Below are positions 1 through 8,613 of a DNA stretch of 64,000 bases, in pieces. Location: positions 1-64,000 of the forward strand of contig CAUUHY010000005.1 of the NCBI GenBank assembly GCA_963545265.1, in the 5' to 3' direction. The notes beneath the pieces are model-generated. The model worked only from the letters and a program-made list of their open reading frames with translations. It searched no databases and was not told where the DNA came from. Within the stretch, counting starts at the first letter, position 1. Each line of letters begins with the position of its first letter. This DNA comes from CAJPPJ01 sp963545265. Its GTDB lineage: Bacteria; Bacillota_I; Bacilli_A; RF39; UBA660. The translations under genes and the position numbers were made by a program.

Positions 1-36
1 TGCTATTACAAATAATCTATCTAATATTCTTTTCAT
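1..36 (-). CDS. N-terminus of a gene running off the left edge
   Basis: Twelve codons (MKRILDRLFVIA) are open to the window edge. They follow a good ribosome binding site, GAAGGA, eight bases before the ATG. The basic then hydrophobic start would suit a signal peptide or membrane segment, but too little is visible to name a family. Confidence 0.4.
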   Translation of the reverse strand, partial: MKRILDRLFVIA

Positions 37-74
37 TCACATTCCTTCAACATAAACAATTACGTTCATAACTT

Positions 75-1229
75 CTATATATTTAATTTTTTAATATATT
101 CATATCCTAACAATATTTTTTGAGAAATATTAATATTTTTATTATATATTTCTTTTAGCTTATCCATAACTTTTATCTCACTATCATATAATTCATAAAA
201 ACTATCATATGCTTTATAATTAATTTTAAAAATATCATTAAAATCTTTAGAATTAAGTATAGGATCAACTACCATTTCACTATATTTCCATATTAAATTA
301 GGAGTTTCAAATTCTTCTTTTTTATAACTAGGAAACATTTCTTTCCACTTTTCAAACCAAAAAAAATGCAATATTTCATGAGATGTCGTTTCTATTAATT
401 TTTTTTCATCAACTATACCTATAGAAAAACTGCATGTATCTAAATATCTAGGAAATATAGGTATAATACCAACGTTTGAAATAATTTTAGTTACTTTAAG
501 ATTAAAAATGTCAAAATATTCAGATAATCTTTTTAAATATATATCATTATATTTATTCCATATATTAGTATATTCTGTTATTTTTTGATTTAACATATCA
601 AAGTTATCATTATATTTCTTATTAACGATATCTTCAATTTGTTTATTTATATCTACATCTTTTTTTATTTCTTTTAATTCTGGAAAAAGAGTAATAACAT
701 ATTTAAACATATCTAAAGTTTTATCCTTTTCATTATATGCATATTTTACTAAATCTATGTTTTCTTCTAAAGTCATAACTTTAAATTCAACTATTAAAGA
801 TTTCTGATATTTCATATAATATCTACTTTCAGTTTCATCTACTATAATAAAGTTTAATCTTTTATATAAAGAAACAGCTTTTTTATTTTCTTTATAAACC
901 CATAAATAAACAATATTGTTAATATCTAATATATCTTTTATAATTCTTGTTCCTATACCTAAACTTCTATAAGCTTCTTCTAAATATATTTCATCAAGTA
1001 ATACTCCATCATCTTGCTTTTTTGTCAAAAGACATCCAATAGTTTTATTATTAAATAGTATTATCTTATATGCTTTTAATTCTTTAGGAATAGAACTATT
1101 AATATAATTATTTATTTTAATTTTTTCTTCTTTTGTTAAATTATTAGCATAAGTATAAATAGTATTACTTTTAGCTTGCTTTAAATAATCTATATCATCT
1201 ATACTAGCATCTACTAAACTATATTTCAT
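75..1229 (-). CDS. GNAT acetyltransferase fused to a HExxH zincin-like domain
   Basis: The first ~145 residues look like a GNAT N-acetyltransferase: an LDEIYLEEAYRSLGIGTRII stretch matches the acetyl-CoA-binding loop, followed by VYKENKKAVSLYKRLNF. The remaining ~240 residues are helical and contain TTSHEILHFFWFEKW, a HExxH metal-binding motif. A glutamate in SEMVVDPIL about 35 residues later is a plausible third zinc ligand. The ATG five codons downstream of the longest possible start is chosen because AAAGGA precedes it at proper spacing. The fusion suggests a modifying or proteolytic enzyme with an unknown substrate. The GNAT call is firm; peptidase activity is inferred from the motif alone. 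Confidence 0.7.
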   Translation of the reverse strand: MKYSLVDASIDDIDYLKQAKSNTIYTYANNLTKEEKIKINNYINSSIPKELKAYKIILFNNKTIGCLLTKKQDDGVLLDEIYLEEAYRSLGIGTRIIKDILDINNIVYLWVYKENKKAVSLYKRLNFIIVDETESRYYMKYQKSLIVEFKVMTLEENIDLVKYAYNEKDKTLDMFKYVITLFPELKEIKKDVDINKQIEDIVNKKYNDNFDMLNQKITEYTNIWNKYNDIYLKRLSEYFDIFNLKVTKIISNVGIIPIFPRYLDTCSFSIGIVDEKKLIETTSHEILHFFWFEKWKEMFPSYKKEEFETPNLIWKYSEMVVDPILNSKDFNDIFKINYKAYDSFYELYDSEIKVMDKLKEIYNKNINISQKILLGYEYIKKLNI

Positions 1230-1273
1230 AACAAATCCTTTCATATATATTTTTTAAAAGTATATTTAATTTT

Positions 1274-1951
1274 TTATTTTAACATTTTATAATATTCTGA
1301 TATCCAGTCCCTTCTTTTACCATTTTTTCTTTTATAATTTAAAGAACCATAAACATAACCATCATCTTTTGATAATATTTCTATAGTTTCTATTTGATTA
1401 TAATTTATTTTCCAAACACAACCTTGTAAAATATTACTATCAGTAGTAATACATTTAGAAAAACTTTTCTCTATTATATTACATATTTTTAAAAAGTTTT
1501 CATCATTTCTACATTCATTAAATTTATCTTTTCTAACATATGCTTTTAATTCTTCTTTTGTTATTTTATTTTCTTTTAAAAGTTTTTCAAATTTATCTTT
1601 ATCAGTTTTATTATCAGGAATATAAAGGTTACTTAACAAAAATGAATATCTTCTAAAATCTGTTATGAATATTTCTGATTTTTTTACATTGAAAGTAATT
1701 TTTACATCAAAACCTTCAACTCTTTTACCTTTATGTTTAGGTGGACAAATAGAATCATTACATTTTACCCAACACCAAATTGGATATTTAGCTCTAGTTT
1801 TATTTTCTACTTTTTTATTCATGTTATTTATAAGCCAGTTATAAGTAGGACCGACTTTTTCTATATCAACATATTTATTTTCGCATATTAAATAACCATT
1901 TTTTATCAAGTATTCTAAAGCTGATTTAGTTTGAAAAGTTATTACTTTCAT
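1274..1951 (-). CDS. DUF3841 family protein
   Basis: A 225-residue protein starting MKVITFQTKSALEYL. The N-terminal layout matches DUF3841: a statement-like TFQT...AL start, then a GPTYNWLINNM helix, a YPIWCWVKC block and VKITFNVKKSEIFITDF. The family has no established function. The start is the internal ATG preceded by GAGGA; a 20-codon upstream extension lacks a ribosome binding site. It lies between two other accessory genes on the same strand, about 75 bases from the preceding stop, so co-transcription is possible but not certain. Confidence 0.65.
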   Translation of the reverse strand: MKVITFQTKSALEYLIKNGYLICENKYVDIEKVGPTYNWLINNMNKKVENKTRAKYPIWCWVKCNDSICPPKHKGKRVEGFDVKITFNVKKSEIFITDFRRYSFLLSNLYIPDNKTDKDKFEKLLKENKITKEELKAYVRKDKFNECRNDENFLKICNIIEKSFSKCITTDSNILQGCVWKINYNQIETIEILSKDDGYVYGSLNYKRKNGKRRDWISEYYKMLK

Positions 1952-2026
1952 GAAAATCCTCAATTCTATATTTTGTTTAAATAAGTATATCATATAGAAG
2001 TTATTAATCATAAGTATTTTTATATA

Positions 2027-3493
2027 CTAAGGTTTATTTTTAAAAGTTTGTTTTTTAGCAGATAATATTTCATAACTATAAACATTTACTATAATTTTTA
2101 TATCATCTATTTCACAATACCATTTACTACCAACTCTATAAATATTACAATTTTGATCTTTTATTTTATTTCTACAGTAATCTATAACTAAATTACCAGA
2201 TAAATTTAAGTTTTTTGTTATTCTCATAAATCCTTCATAACTTAAATGAAGTTTATTTAAATTAGCTAAAAATTCTTCTTTGGTAACATTAATAACTCTT
2301 TTTGGATTTTTTAAGTAATCAGTATTTTCATATTTTGCATAATTTATAATCCAATCCTTATCTTTACTTTCCCACCAATAATTTTTAGACAAAGCAATTT
2401 TATCAATAACTCTATATGAATATATATTTTGTAACCTAAAATTACACATATTTTCTCTTTTTACAACTGCTTCAACTAAATTTTTTTTGTTTCTTGCTTT
2501 TCCAATAACTACTCGATAAGCTCCTTCATCTCCCCATTGAGGAGGTGCTACATATACTTTTGTTCCAGGTGTAAAAGTCTTTGTTCCATATTTATAAATA
2601 TGATTTTCACCATATATTCTTCTATCAACAATATTTGCTACCAAACAACATCTAATAGAATTATCGTATTCTATTTCATTATTTCTATATTCATCTTCTT
2701 TTTCATATTTAGATAATAATTTATCAGAAATTAAATATTCTTTTACAGAACCATTTCTTATAAAACGGTTAATAATATAATTATAAATTAAAGGATTATT
2801 ATTGTTTAATATGTCACTGTTTTGTAATTTTATAATAGCTTTCATTCTATTAATTCTTCCTAGTTTTTTTATAATATCTAGTGCTTTTCTTGCCAAATAC
2901 TCATATTTTAAATTTTTTACTATTCCATTTGAAACATTTCTAATATCACTATTTATTTTTACTATATTATCCCACTTTTTACTATAATTTTTAATTTCAT
3001 CTAAAGATAAAACTCTTTCATCTATTTTATTTTTTAACATATCATTCATAGTTAAACTATTCTTATGAAAATTATCAATGTTAATAACTTTTATTTCTTT
3101 TTCTTTTATTAACTCATAAAATTCATTACAAAAATATAGTAAATTCAAATAACTATTACTATCATTTTGATCAACCCATAACCTTATTTTTCTATATTTA
3201 TTTACTTCTTCTTTTATATAATTTAAATTATTTACTTCATAAGCATATATTTTTCTATTAAATTCTTTATCCATATATTCAATACAAGTTAAATGTCTAA
3301 ATAAAGAAGCTATATCACCAGTTGCTAGTTCTAGTTCAATTCTCAAAATAGAATTAGCATTTATACTATTTTTTAAATCTCCTAATTCATATAAAGTAGA
3401 AACAATCTCTAAAGTAGAAGAATAATTTAAACTATCACGATATAAACTAATTGTATATATTTCATTTTGATTAATTGTTTTGTATTTTTCCAT
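2027..3493 (-). CDS. DUF1835-like protein with a C-terminal beta-rich domain
   Basis: A 488-residue protein. Residues ~10-270 resemble the DUF1835/DUF3658 architecture: an SLNYSST start, RKIRLWVDQNDSNSYLNLLYFC, then a helical region ending YNYIINRFIRNGSV. Residues ~280-390 form a second block with CLVANIVDRRIYGE, TFTPGTKVYVAPPQWGDEG and a VIGKARNKK strand, a beta-rich domain I have seen in unnamed Firmicutes proteins. The end is helical. The ribosome binding site is AAAGGTG. I infer a two-domain accessory protein; no catalytic residues are recognisable. The DUF1835 assignment is by pattern only. Confidence 0.5.
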   Translation of the reverse strand: MEKYKTINQNEIYTISLYRDSLNYSSTLEIVSTLYELGDLKNSINANSILRIELELATGDIASLFRHLTCIEYMDKEFNRKIYAYEVNNLNYIKEEVNKYRKIRLWVDQNDSNSYLNLLYFCNEFYELIKEKEIKVINIDNFHKNSLTMNDMLKNKIDERVLSLDEIKNYSKKWDNIVKINSDIRNVSNGIVKNLKYEYLARKALDIIKKLGRINRMKAIIKLQNSDILNNNNPLIYNYIINRFIRNGSVKEYLISDKLLSKYEKEDEYRNNEIEYDNSIRCCLVANIVDRRIYGENHIYKYGTKTFTPGTKVYVAPPQWGDEGAYRVVIGKARNKKNLVEAVVKRENMCNFRLQNIYSYRVIDKIALSKNYWWESKDKDWIINYAKYENTDYLKNPKRVINVTKEEFLANLNKLHLSYEGFMRITKNLNLSGNLVIDYCRNKIKDQNCNIYRVGSKWYCEIDDIKIIVNVYSYEILSAKKQTFKNKP

Positions 3494-3803
3494 AAAAACA
3501 CCTTTAAGATAATTATAACACTCTTTAATATTTTTAAATTAAAAAACCAGCTATTAAACCACTCCATTTGGAACAATTCAATAAACTGGTTACATTCTTA
3601 TTGTCTTCGTTTAAATCAACAATATTTACTCTAACATCAACTATAAATAATTATAAAATGTAATATATAAATTTTAAACTTTAATTTAAAAATAAATTAT
3701 AATTTGTTTTAGAACAAATATACAAAATAATAACAACAAGAATGTATGGCTAAAAATATTTATTTTTATTTAATCCACAAAATAACTTAGTAGAACCAAT
3801 AAA
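3494..3803 (-). other. intergenic region with terminator-like hairpin and coding remnant
   Basis: No intact gene is visible. On the minus strand an AACCAG/CTGGTT hairpin followed by a T-run (about 3542-3593) looks like a terminator. The same stretch, down to a stop at 3534-3536, reads as roughly 35 coding-looking codons (for example NIVDLNEDNKNVTSLLNC) without a start. It is probably a gene fragment. Confidence 0.3.
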
Positions 3804-4304
3804 TTATATAGTAAATTCTATAGAATTCAACTTAGAAATTTCAAAATCTGTCTTTTGGATTTCACTATCTATTTCTTCAAGTTTTTTTCTTAATTTCTTT
3901 CTATCAAAATTTAATGTCTTAGATTCAAAATATGAATTATTTACTTCTGTAACTCTTTTTTTACTATTTTTTAATGTTAATAAATTTTCATATGTTGTCT
4001 TAATTTTTCTTAAATTAGTATTATCAACTATTGCTTCTTGTATAGTTCTACCATCACTTAATTTAAATTCATTGTTTTTTTTATATAAAATAGCTTTTAA
4101 TTTTGATAACTCTTTAGAAGTTTTTTCTATATCTTCAAGATTTAAATCAAATTCTTCTTTATTATCTTCAATCAAATTAGCTCTACCATCAAGTTCTTCT
4201 ATAGATATATTTAAAGCATAATCTTCTATACTATACACTTTTGAATTTAAAATTTTTTCTGTTTCTGAAATCAAATTCATTAGTGCTGATATATTTGTTT
4301 TCAT
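3804..4304 (-). CDS. DIP1984-like coiled-coil protein
   Basis: A 166-residue, strongly helical and charged protein. The central LSDGRTIQEAIVDNTNLRK followed by a long helix matches the TLEDGRTLTEALARRD-type signature of the DIP1984 family. A C-terminal DRKKLRKKLEEIDSEIQKTDF helix matches the family's closing helix. The function of DIP1984 proteins is not known to me. A strong AAAGGAG ribosome binding site precedes the ATG. It stands alone between a remnant region and a GNAT pseudogene. Confidence 0.55.
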   Translation of the reverse strand: MKTNISALMNLISETEKILNSKVYSIEDYALNISIEELDGRANLIEDNKEEFDLNLEDIEKTSKELSKLKAILYKKNNEFKLSDGRTIQEAIVDNTNLRKIKTTYENLLTLKNSKKRVTEVNNSYFESKTLNFDRKKLRKKLEEIDSEIQKTDFEISKLNSIEFTI

Positions 4305-4391
4305 TTTATTGTTCTCCTTTTATCATTTATATTCTACTATATATCAAAAGAAAAGAATATTACAAATAATATTCTATTTTAATTTTTTAAC

Positions 4392-4750
4392 TAATTTTTT
4401 CTGTTAAATCTAAATCTACTAATGTATCTATTCCTCTTTCTAGTAATTTTTCTGCTACTTTTTTAACACAATCACTACTATCACCAATTTATTGACATTT
4501 TTTATTTCTTCTAAATTCGTTTATCACTTTCTCAAACCTAAAAATATGTTCTAGCAATAACTCTTTCTTCGCTCATAATTATAGTGTAATCTTTTCCTAA
4601 TTTTTTTAGCTATCCTTCGTAATTATCAAAATATCTATCTAAACCACCTGAATCATTAATATCAGATTTGTATTCATAATATTCATTAATATACTCGATT
4701 GCATTATTTTTTCTTTCAATCGATGGTACATCAAAATATAATTTTTCCAT
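4392..4750 (-). pseudogene. broken GNAT acetyltransferase gene
   Basis: The reading frame opens with MEKLYFDVPSIERKNNAIEY and closely resembles the start of the intact GNAT at 6932-7528 (MEKFYLEKPTLKRKEEAIDY). At 4610-4612 the tryptophan of the family's YE(N/G)WLKKLE segment is a TAG stop. The frame then continues as LKKLGKDYT...SEERVIARTYF before further stops and frame changes. A last open stretch ending LTEKIS may be the tail of another gene. A premature stop plus an internal deletion means it is inactive. Confidence 0.75.
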
Positions 4751-4823
4751 TTATCATTACTCCATATTATATATTCATATATAATTATGTCATATTTTTC
4801 TATTTTCTCTCTTACATTATAAA

Positions 4824-4853
4824 AAGCACAAAACTATTTGAGTTATTGTGCTT
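4824..4853 (-). terminator. intrinsic terminator after the 142-residue hypothetical gene
   Basis: AAGCACAA and TTGTGCTT form an 8-bp perfect stem. On the minus strand the stem is followed by TTTTT, just past the stop codon of the gene at 4860-5288. Confidence 0.7.
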
Positions 4854-4859
4854 ATGATT

Positions 4860-5288
4860 TTAATTAAATTGTCCTTTTCTTTGTTTTACTAATATAGCTC
4901 CTTTTTTCTTTGCCCATTTATATGGACTACCTACTCCATAAGGTCTTGGATAATTATCGTAGCCATTCTTATCATTAAAGCCATATAAATAAGCCATATC
5001 ATTACTATATCTAATCATTCCATTTTGTTTTAAATAGTCAAATAAATCTTCATCTATATCATAGTTACCAATCAATTGAGAATCTTCTCCATTATTACTT
5101 GCTGGAACATTATACTTGTAATATTTCTTTTCATCCCACATAACAAATCTTGGTTTTAATTCTATTTTTTTAAAAGAACAAACACCTAGAGTTGGACAAT
5201 CCATTGTATTATCATTAAACACGATAAACTCAAAAGTATTATTATCAAACGATGTTGCATAAAATTTACCAATTTCATATTTTTCCAT
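4860..5288 (-). CDS. hypothetical protein preceded by a structured leader
   Basis: A 142-residue soluble protein, rich in Tyr, Asn and Asp, with no recognised family. Visible features are a short beta-rich start (GKFYATSFDNNTFEFIVF), two cysteines in CPTLGVC and a Gly/Pro-rich YPRPYGVGSPYKWAKKKGA near the end. It has its own promoter, a leader with a terminator hairpin between promoter and gene, and its own terminator. It is therefore a self-contained, apparently regulated unit. The ribosome binding site (AGAGAGGAAG) lies inside a TTCACT/AAGTGAA hairpin, so translation may also be controlled. Function unknown. Confidence 0.6.
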   Translation of the reverse strand: MEKYEIGKFYATSFDNNTFEFIVFNDNTMDCPTLGVCSFKKIELKPRFVMWDEKKYYKYNVPASNNGEDSQLIGNYDIDEDLFDYLKQNGMIRYSNDMAYLYGFNDKNGYDNYPRPYGVGSPYKWAKKKGAILVKQRKGQFN

Positions 5289-5474
5289 ATAAATTTCACT
5301 TCCTCTCTTTTTAGTGAATCACCTATAAAAAATAAAAAAAGCACGGTAAATCACTAAATAGTGACTCCGTACTTTGAAAAGTTCGTGTAGGCAAATACCC
5401 AAGATAGCTCAATATAAATATTTTATATCTCCTCACTTGGTTAATATTATACACCATTTTTTTAATTTTTCCAA
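5289..5474 (-). promoter_or_regulatory. structured 5' leader with internal terminator (riboswitch-like candidate)
   Basis: A promoter TTGGAA-17 bp-TATAAT (-35 at 5469-5474, -10 at 5446-5451) starts a leader of about 150 bases. It contains a CCAAG/CTTGG helix enclosing an AT-rich hairpin, then a strong terminator hairpin at 5341-5372 (outer stem GTACGG/CCGTGC, inner TCACTA/TAGTGA) followed by seven Ts, all before the coding start. A second hairpin covers the ribosome binding site, and TTCACTA there could pair with the inner TAGTGA arm of the terminator. The layout is that of an attenuator or riboswitch. I do not recognise the class; a free-standing small RNA is the alternative. Confidence 0.6.
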
Positions 5475-5539
5475 TTTCTATTGTTTAATCCATTCCAGTA
5501 ATATATTCATCTTCTATTTTATCAGAACATCTTGATACA

Positions 5540-5645
5540 AATCTTTGTCTTCTAAACGCTTCTTAACCACATCCTTTTAAGTATATTTCTCTCTAAAGTG
5601 TTCCATAACATTTATATATTCTATCCAATATTTATCTACTAATAT
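5540..5645 (-). pseudogene. decayed internal fragment of secA
   Basis: The minus strand reads VDKYWIEYINVMEHFRE and, after a frameshift, IYLKGCG. This corresponds to VVDKYWTEHINAMEHFREAIYLRGYG in the SecA encoded at 18056-20545. Over about 55 bases the two DNA copies differ mainly by transitions. The fragment has no start, a frameshift and a stop. It shows that a piece of secA was copied or left behind some 13 kb from the intact gene. Confidence 0.75.
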
Positions 5646-6662
5646 TTATTTCATGTGAGAAGAAATAATACTTGAATTATATGCATTATTTATGATTGGG
5701 TCAGCTAGCTCACCAACTCCTTTTCCTGATCTATTATTATGTGATCTTCCAGGAATTACATAATGTTCTATCTTTATTCCCATTGCTTTTAACGCTTCGA
5801 CTGTTTTTTGTGCTCTTTCAAACATATTATATCCAAAAATTTCTCTTTGTTTTCTTCCAACTGATGAAGGAACACTTACATCAAAATAACTCATATCATG
5901 CATTGGTGCAGGATTTCCATCATCATCAAATCTAGTATTAACTTTATTTATAGTTTCTAATTCACCAACATAATATGTAAAATCAATTTCACAATAGCTA
6001 TCCATGTCAAATTCTTTACCTGTTAATTCTTTATAATCAGATATACCAATTGGATAACCAATATTCTTAATTGGGACTGGTATACTCCCACTTGCTCCTC
6101 CAATACATGCGGTATGTATTAATTCAGGATGTAATAGTGAAAATCTTTGTGCGAAAACTCCAGAACTCGAATAACCATTTAAAAATATTTTATCTTCTAA
6201 ATCCACTCCTATTTCTTCTTTAACAGTTATTTTAGCTTCATCAATCATTTTAACTATTTGCTCATCTATTCTATAGCAATTGTCTTCTGGTTCTAATTCA
6301 AAGCATCCTCTTGATAATTGTTGAAAATATATTGAATTTTTACCATTTGGAATTAAAGGAACAAGAATTACTCCAGGTTTATCTTTGGTTAAATTAACTA
6401 ATTTAGCTCCAGTTTCTATACCTTGATTTATTATATTTTCAAAATTATCAGTTTCAAAATTATTCGATTCTAAAATAATTCTTTTGCTTATTTTTTCACA
6501 CAATGGTATAGCTATAATACTAGGAATATTTATTCCTTTTTCAAAATCAGGTTTTTGAAATCTAATTTTATATGGTATTTGATTAATAACATAATCTAAA
6601 TCAACATTTCTACCTTCTTTTATTTCTTTAGAAATATATTCTAATAATTTTTCATTTTCCAT
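5646..6662 (-). CDS. alpha/beta hydrolase (esterase-like)
   Basis: A 338-residue protein. NGYSSSGVFAQRFSLLHPELI (~residues 164-184) carries a G-Y-S-S-S-G nucleophile elbow, and HYVIPGRSHN near the C-terminus supplies a likely catalytic histidine. An acid could come from the Asp-rich stretch between. The N-terminal third (IPLCEKISKRIILESNN, GVILVPLIP) fits the strands of an alpha/beta hydrolase fold. There is no signal peptide, so it is probably cytoplasmic. AAGG precedes the ATG. The substrate cannot be told from sequence. It sits next to a secA remnant and apart from any pathway genes. Confidence 0.7.
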   Translation of the reverse strand: MENEKLLEYISKEIKEGRNVDLDYVINQIPYKIRFQKPDFEKGINIPSIIAIPLCEKISKRIILESNNFETDNFENIINQGIETGAKLVNLTKDKPGVILVPLIPNGKNSIYFQQLSRGCFELEPEDNCYRIDEQIVKMIDEAKITVKEEIGVDLEDKIFLNGYSSSGVFAQRFSLLHPELIHTACIGGASGSIPVPIKNIGYPIGISDYKELTGKEFDMDSYCEIDFTYYVGELETINKVNTRFDDDGNPAPMHDMSYFDVSVPSSVGRKQREIFGYNMFERAQKTVEALKAMGIKIEHYVIPGRSHNNRSGKGVGELADPIINNAYNSSIISSHMK

Positions 6663-6808
6663 AAAATCGCCTTATAATAATTATACAATATATTTTCTTA
6701 ATATATTTGTTTTTAATATTATTTATTATATAAAGATAATTTTTATAAAAAGTGTAAATATTCTAAATTTTAAAATTTTCATCGATATAAAATTTTTGTT
6801 TTAGAAAA

Positions 6809-6836
6809 AACACACTATAAACAACTATAATGTGTT
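6809..6836 (-). terminator. terminator downstream of the GNAT gene
   Basis: The minus strand has AACACA...TGTGTT with an inner TATA/TATA pairing and a following T-run. It lies about 100 bases past the GNAT stop codon. Confidence 0.6.
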
Positions 6837-6931
6837 ATTACTAATTTTCCTTTTTTTATTTATATACTATTTTTCTAGCTACTATATCATATTAAGATAT
6901 TATATCATTAAGAATATCACATACATAACAA

Positions 6932-7528
6932 CTAATAATTTGCTATAAATGGTTCATATAATTTTTTATATTTTTCAATAGATTTATCTACATCAATCCA
7001 ATAATAATTTGTTAATTCGTTATCCCACTTATCTATTTTAGATTCTTTTAATTCTCCTCCTAGTGCTTGTATCGTCTTATTTGATCCTATATTATTCACT
7101 AAACATTCTAATAATACTTTCTTTTCACCTATTTTTTGCTCTTCTAATAAAGCTAAATATAAGTTTATTTTATTATAACCTTTTCTTCTTTCTGTAGGTC
7201 TAATTCCATAACCAATATGTGAACAACCTTTAGCAATCAATTCTTTTGTTACATTATATCTTAAATTTACCATACCTATTATTTTATTATCATTTTGCCT
7301 AATAAGAAAATACGTTATTGATGGAGCCCATCCAATATTATTCATATAATTAAGATTAGTTTTTTTCTCTAATTTTTTTAACCAATTTTCATAAGTTGAT
7401 TCTTTTAAAAATTGATTAATGCCACCAGTATCATTCATATCAACATTATATTTTATATGTTCATTAAAATAATCTATTGCTTCTTCTTTTCTTTTTAATG
7501 TAGGTTTTTCTAAATAAAACTTTTCCAT
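6932..7528 (-). CDS. GNAT family N-acetyltransferase
   Basis: A 198-residue protein with typical GNAT features: YFLIRQNDNKIIGMVNLRYN (central strands), GCSHIGYGIRPTERRKGYNK (the acetyl-CoA pyrophosphate loop, R-R-K-G-Y) and LVNNIGSNKTIQALGGEL (the final helix and strand). The ATG two codons inside the longest frame is chosen because AAGAGGTGG lies directly upstream. It is an intact paralogue of the pseudogene at 4392-4750. The acceptor substrate is unknown. Confidence 0.85.
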   Translation of the reverse strand: MEKFYLEKPTLKRKEEAIDYFNEHIKYNVDMNDTGGINQFLKESTYENWLKKLEKKTNLNYMNNIGWAPSITYFLIRQNDNKIIGMVNLRYNVTKELIAKGCSHIGYGIRPTERRKGYNKINLYLALLEEQKIGEKKVLLECLVNNIGSNKTIQALGGELKESKIDKWDNELTNYYWIDVDKSIEKYKKLYEPFIANY

Positions 7529-7581
7529 TACCACCTCTTATTCATAATTATATAACTGTTACTTCATTATAAAAATAGAAT

Positions 7582-8571
7582 TTAAAGATGTTTCCCACAT
7601 TCTAAATTTTTTGTTTCCATTATGGTTATAATTGAATTGTTTGAAGTTTTAGCTTTAACCTCATAATTATCTTGCTTTTGAGTATCTAATTGATAATCAA
7701 CCATTAAATCAACGCTATCTTTAATTATAGATGCATCATATCTATCTTTAGGTCTAGAATTCTTTTTAGCATTATAAATACTTTCTAAACTTTGCATTCT
7801 ATATGGAATATTGTTATGTAATCTAATATCATTTGAAAATACCATTTTAGCATAATTAGGTGCTAAATGTTTCTCATTAACTAACAATTCTTCACTTTGA
7901 TTTTTACCCTTATGATAATACTCTTTGATAACTATTTCATCATTAGGCTTTCTCTCAAACAAGAACAACCCAATACTCATAGGTGTTTCTTTATATTGGA
8001 TTTTAAATTCATGCCCATTTTCTTCTTTATTATCCATATTACTTATAAATTCAAATTCATCACTTTCATTTATAAGTTCATATAAAGAATATAATTGCTT
8101 TTCATTTATAAATAAATCTAAGTCACTATGATATCTTTCTAAAGAATGATTAGTTGCTAAATATCCCATTAATCCACCAGTATAATAAGCATCAAATTTA
8201 GTTCTAATTATTTGATTAAATTTATCAAACGCTTCTATTACTAATCTATGATTATCAGATAATGACATTTGTAAATCCATCATATTCATACTCTTTAACC
8301 AATTTAGTCTTGTCATTAAATCTTCTTTTGTAGAATATTTATCAGATAGCGATGTAATTAAATCTATATTATGAAAAACATCTTCTGGCTTGATTCTCAT
8401 TGTTTCTACCAAATTATTAATATTAACTAACAAATAGTCAATGACATCTTCCTCATTCATAGTAGATAAATTTAAAATCAATTTATTACAAAGATTTTCA
8501 TCATTAACATTAGCTAAATTTGAAAATTTATAAACAATTTTCTTAATTTGTTCTTTTTGTAAATCCGTCAT
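7582..8571 (-). CDS. nucleotidyltransferase-like protein
   Basis: A 329-residue protein. Residues ~125-155 read YYTGGLMGYLATNHSLERYHSDLDLFI, the GG...DxD signature of the polymerase-beta nucleotidyltransferase fold (the two Asp would bind metal). Downstream, MSIGLFLFERK gives a further strand, and SRPKDRYDASII resembles the basic segment after the core in aminoglycoside or lincosamide nucleotidyltransferases and AbiEii-like proteins. An N-terminal helical region of about 110 residues precedes the core. No antitoxin-like partner is adjacent, so a resistance or modification enzyme is as likely as a toxin. AAGGTA is the ribosome binding site. Confidence 0.6.
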   Translation of the reverse strand: MTDLQKEQIKKIVYKFSNLANVNDENLCNKLILNLSTMNEEDVIDYLLVNINNLVETMRIKPEDVFHNIDLITSLSDKYSTKEDLMTRLNWLKSMNMMDLQMSLSDNHRLVIEAFDKFNQIIRTKFDAYYTGGLMGYLATNHSLERYHSDLDLFINEKQLYSLYELINESDEFEFISNMDNKEENGHEFKIQYKETPMSIGLFLFERKPNDEIVIKEYYHKGKNQSEELLVNEKHLAPNYAKMVFSNDIRLHNNIPYRMQSLESIYNAKKNSRPKDRYDASIIKDSVDLMVDYQLDTQKQDNYEVKAKTSNNSIITIMETKNLECGKHL

Positions 8572-8613
8572 TTTTATTAATACCTTCTTTATGTAGATTA
8601 TATCATATGTTTT

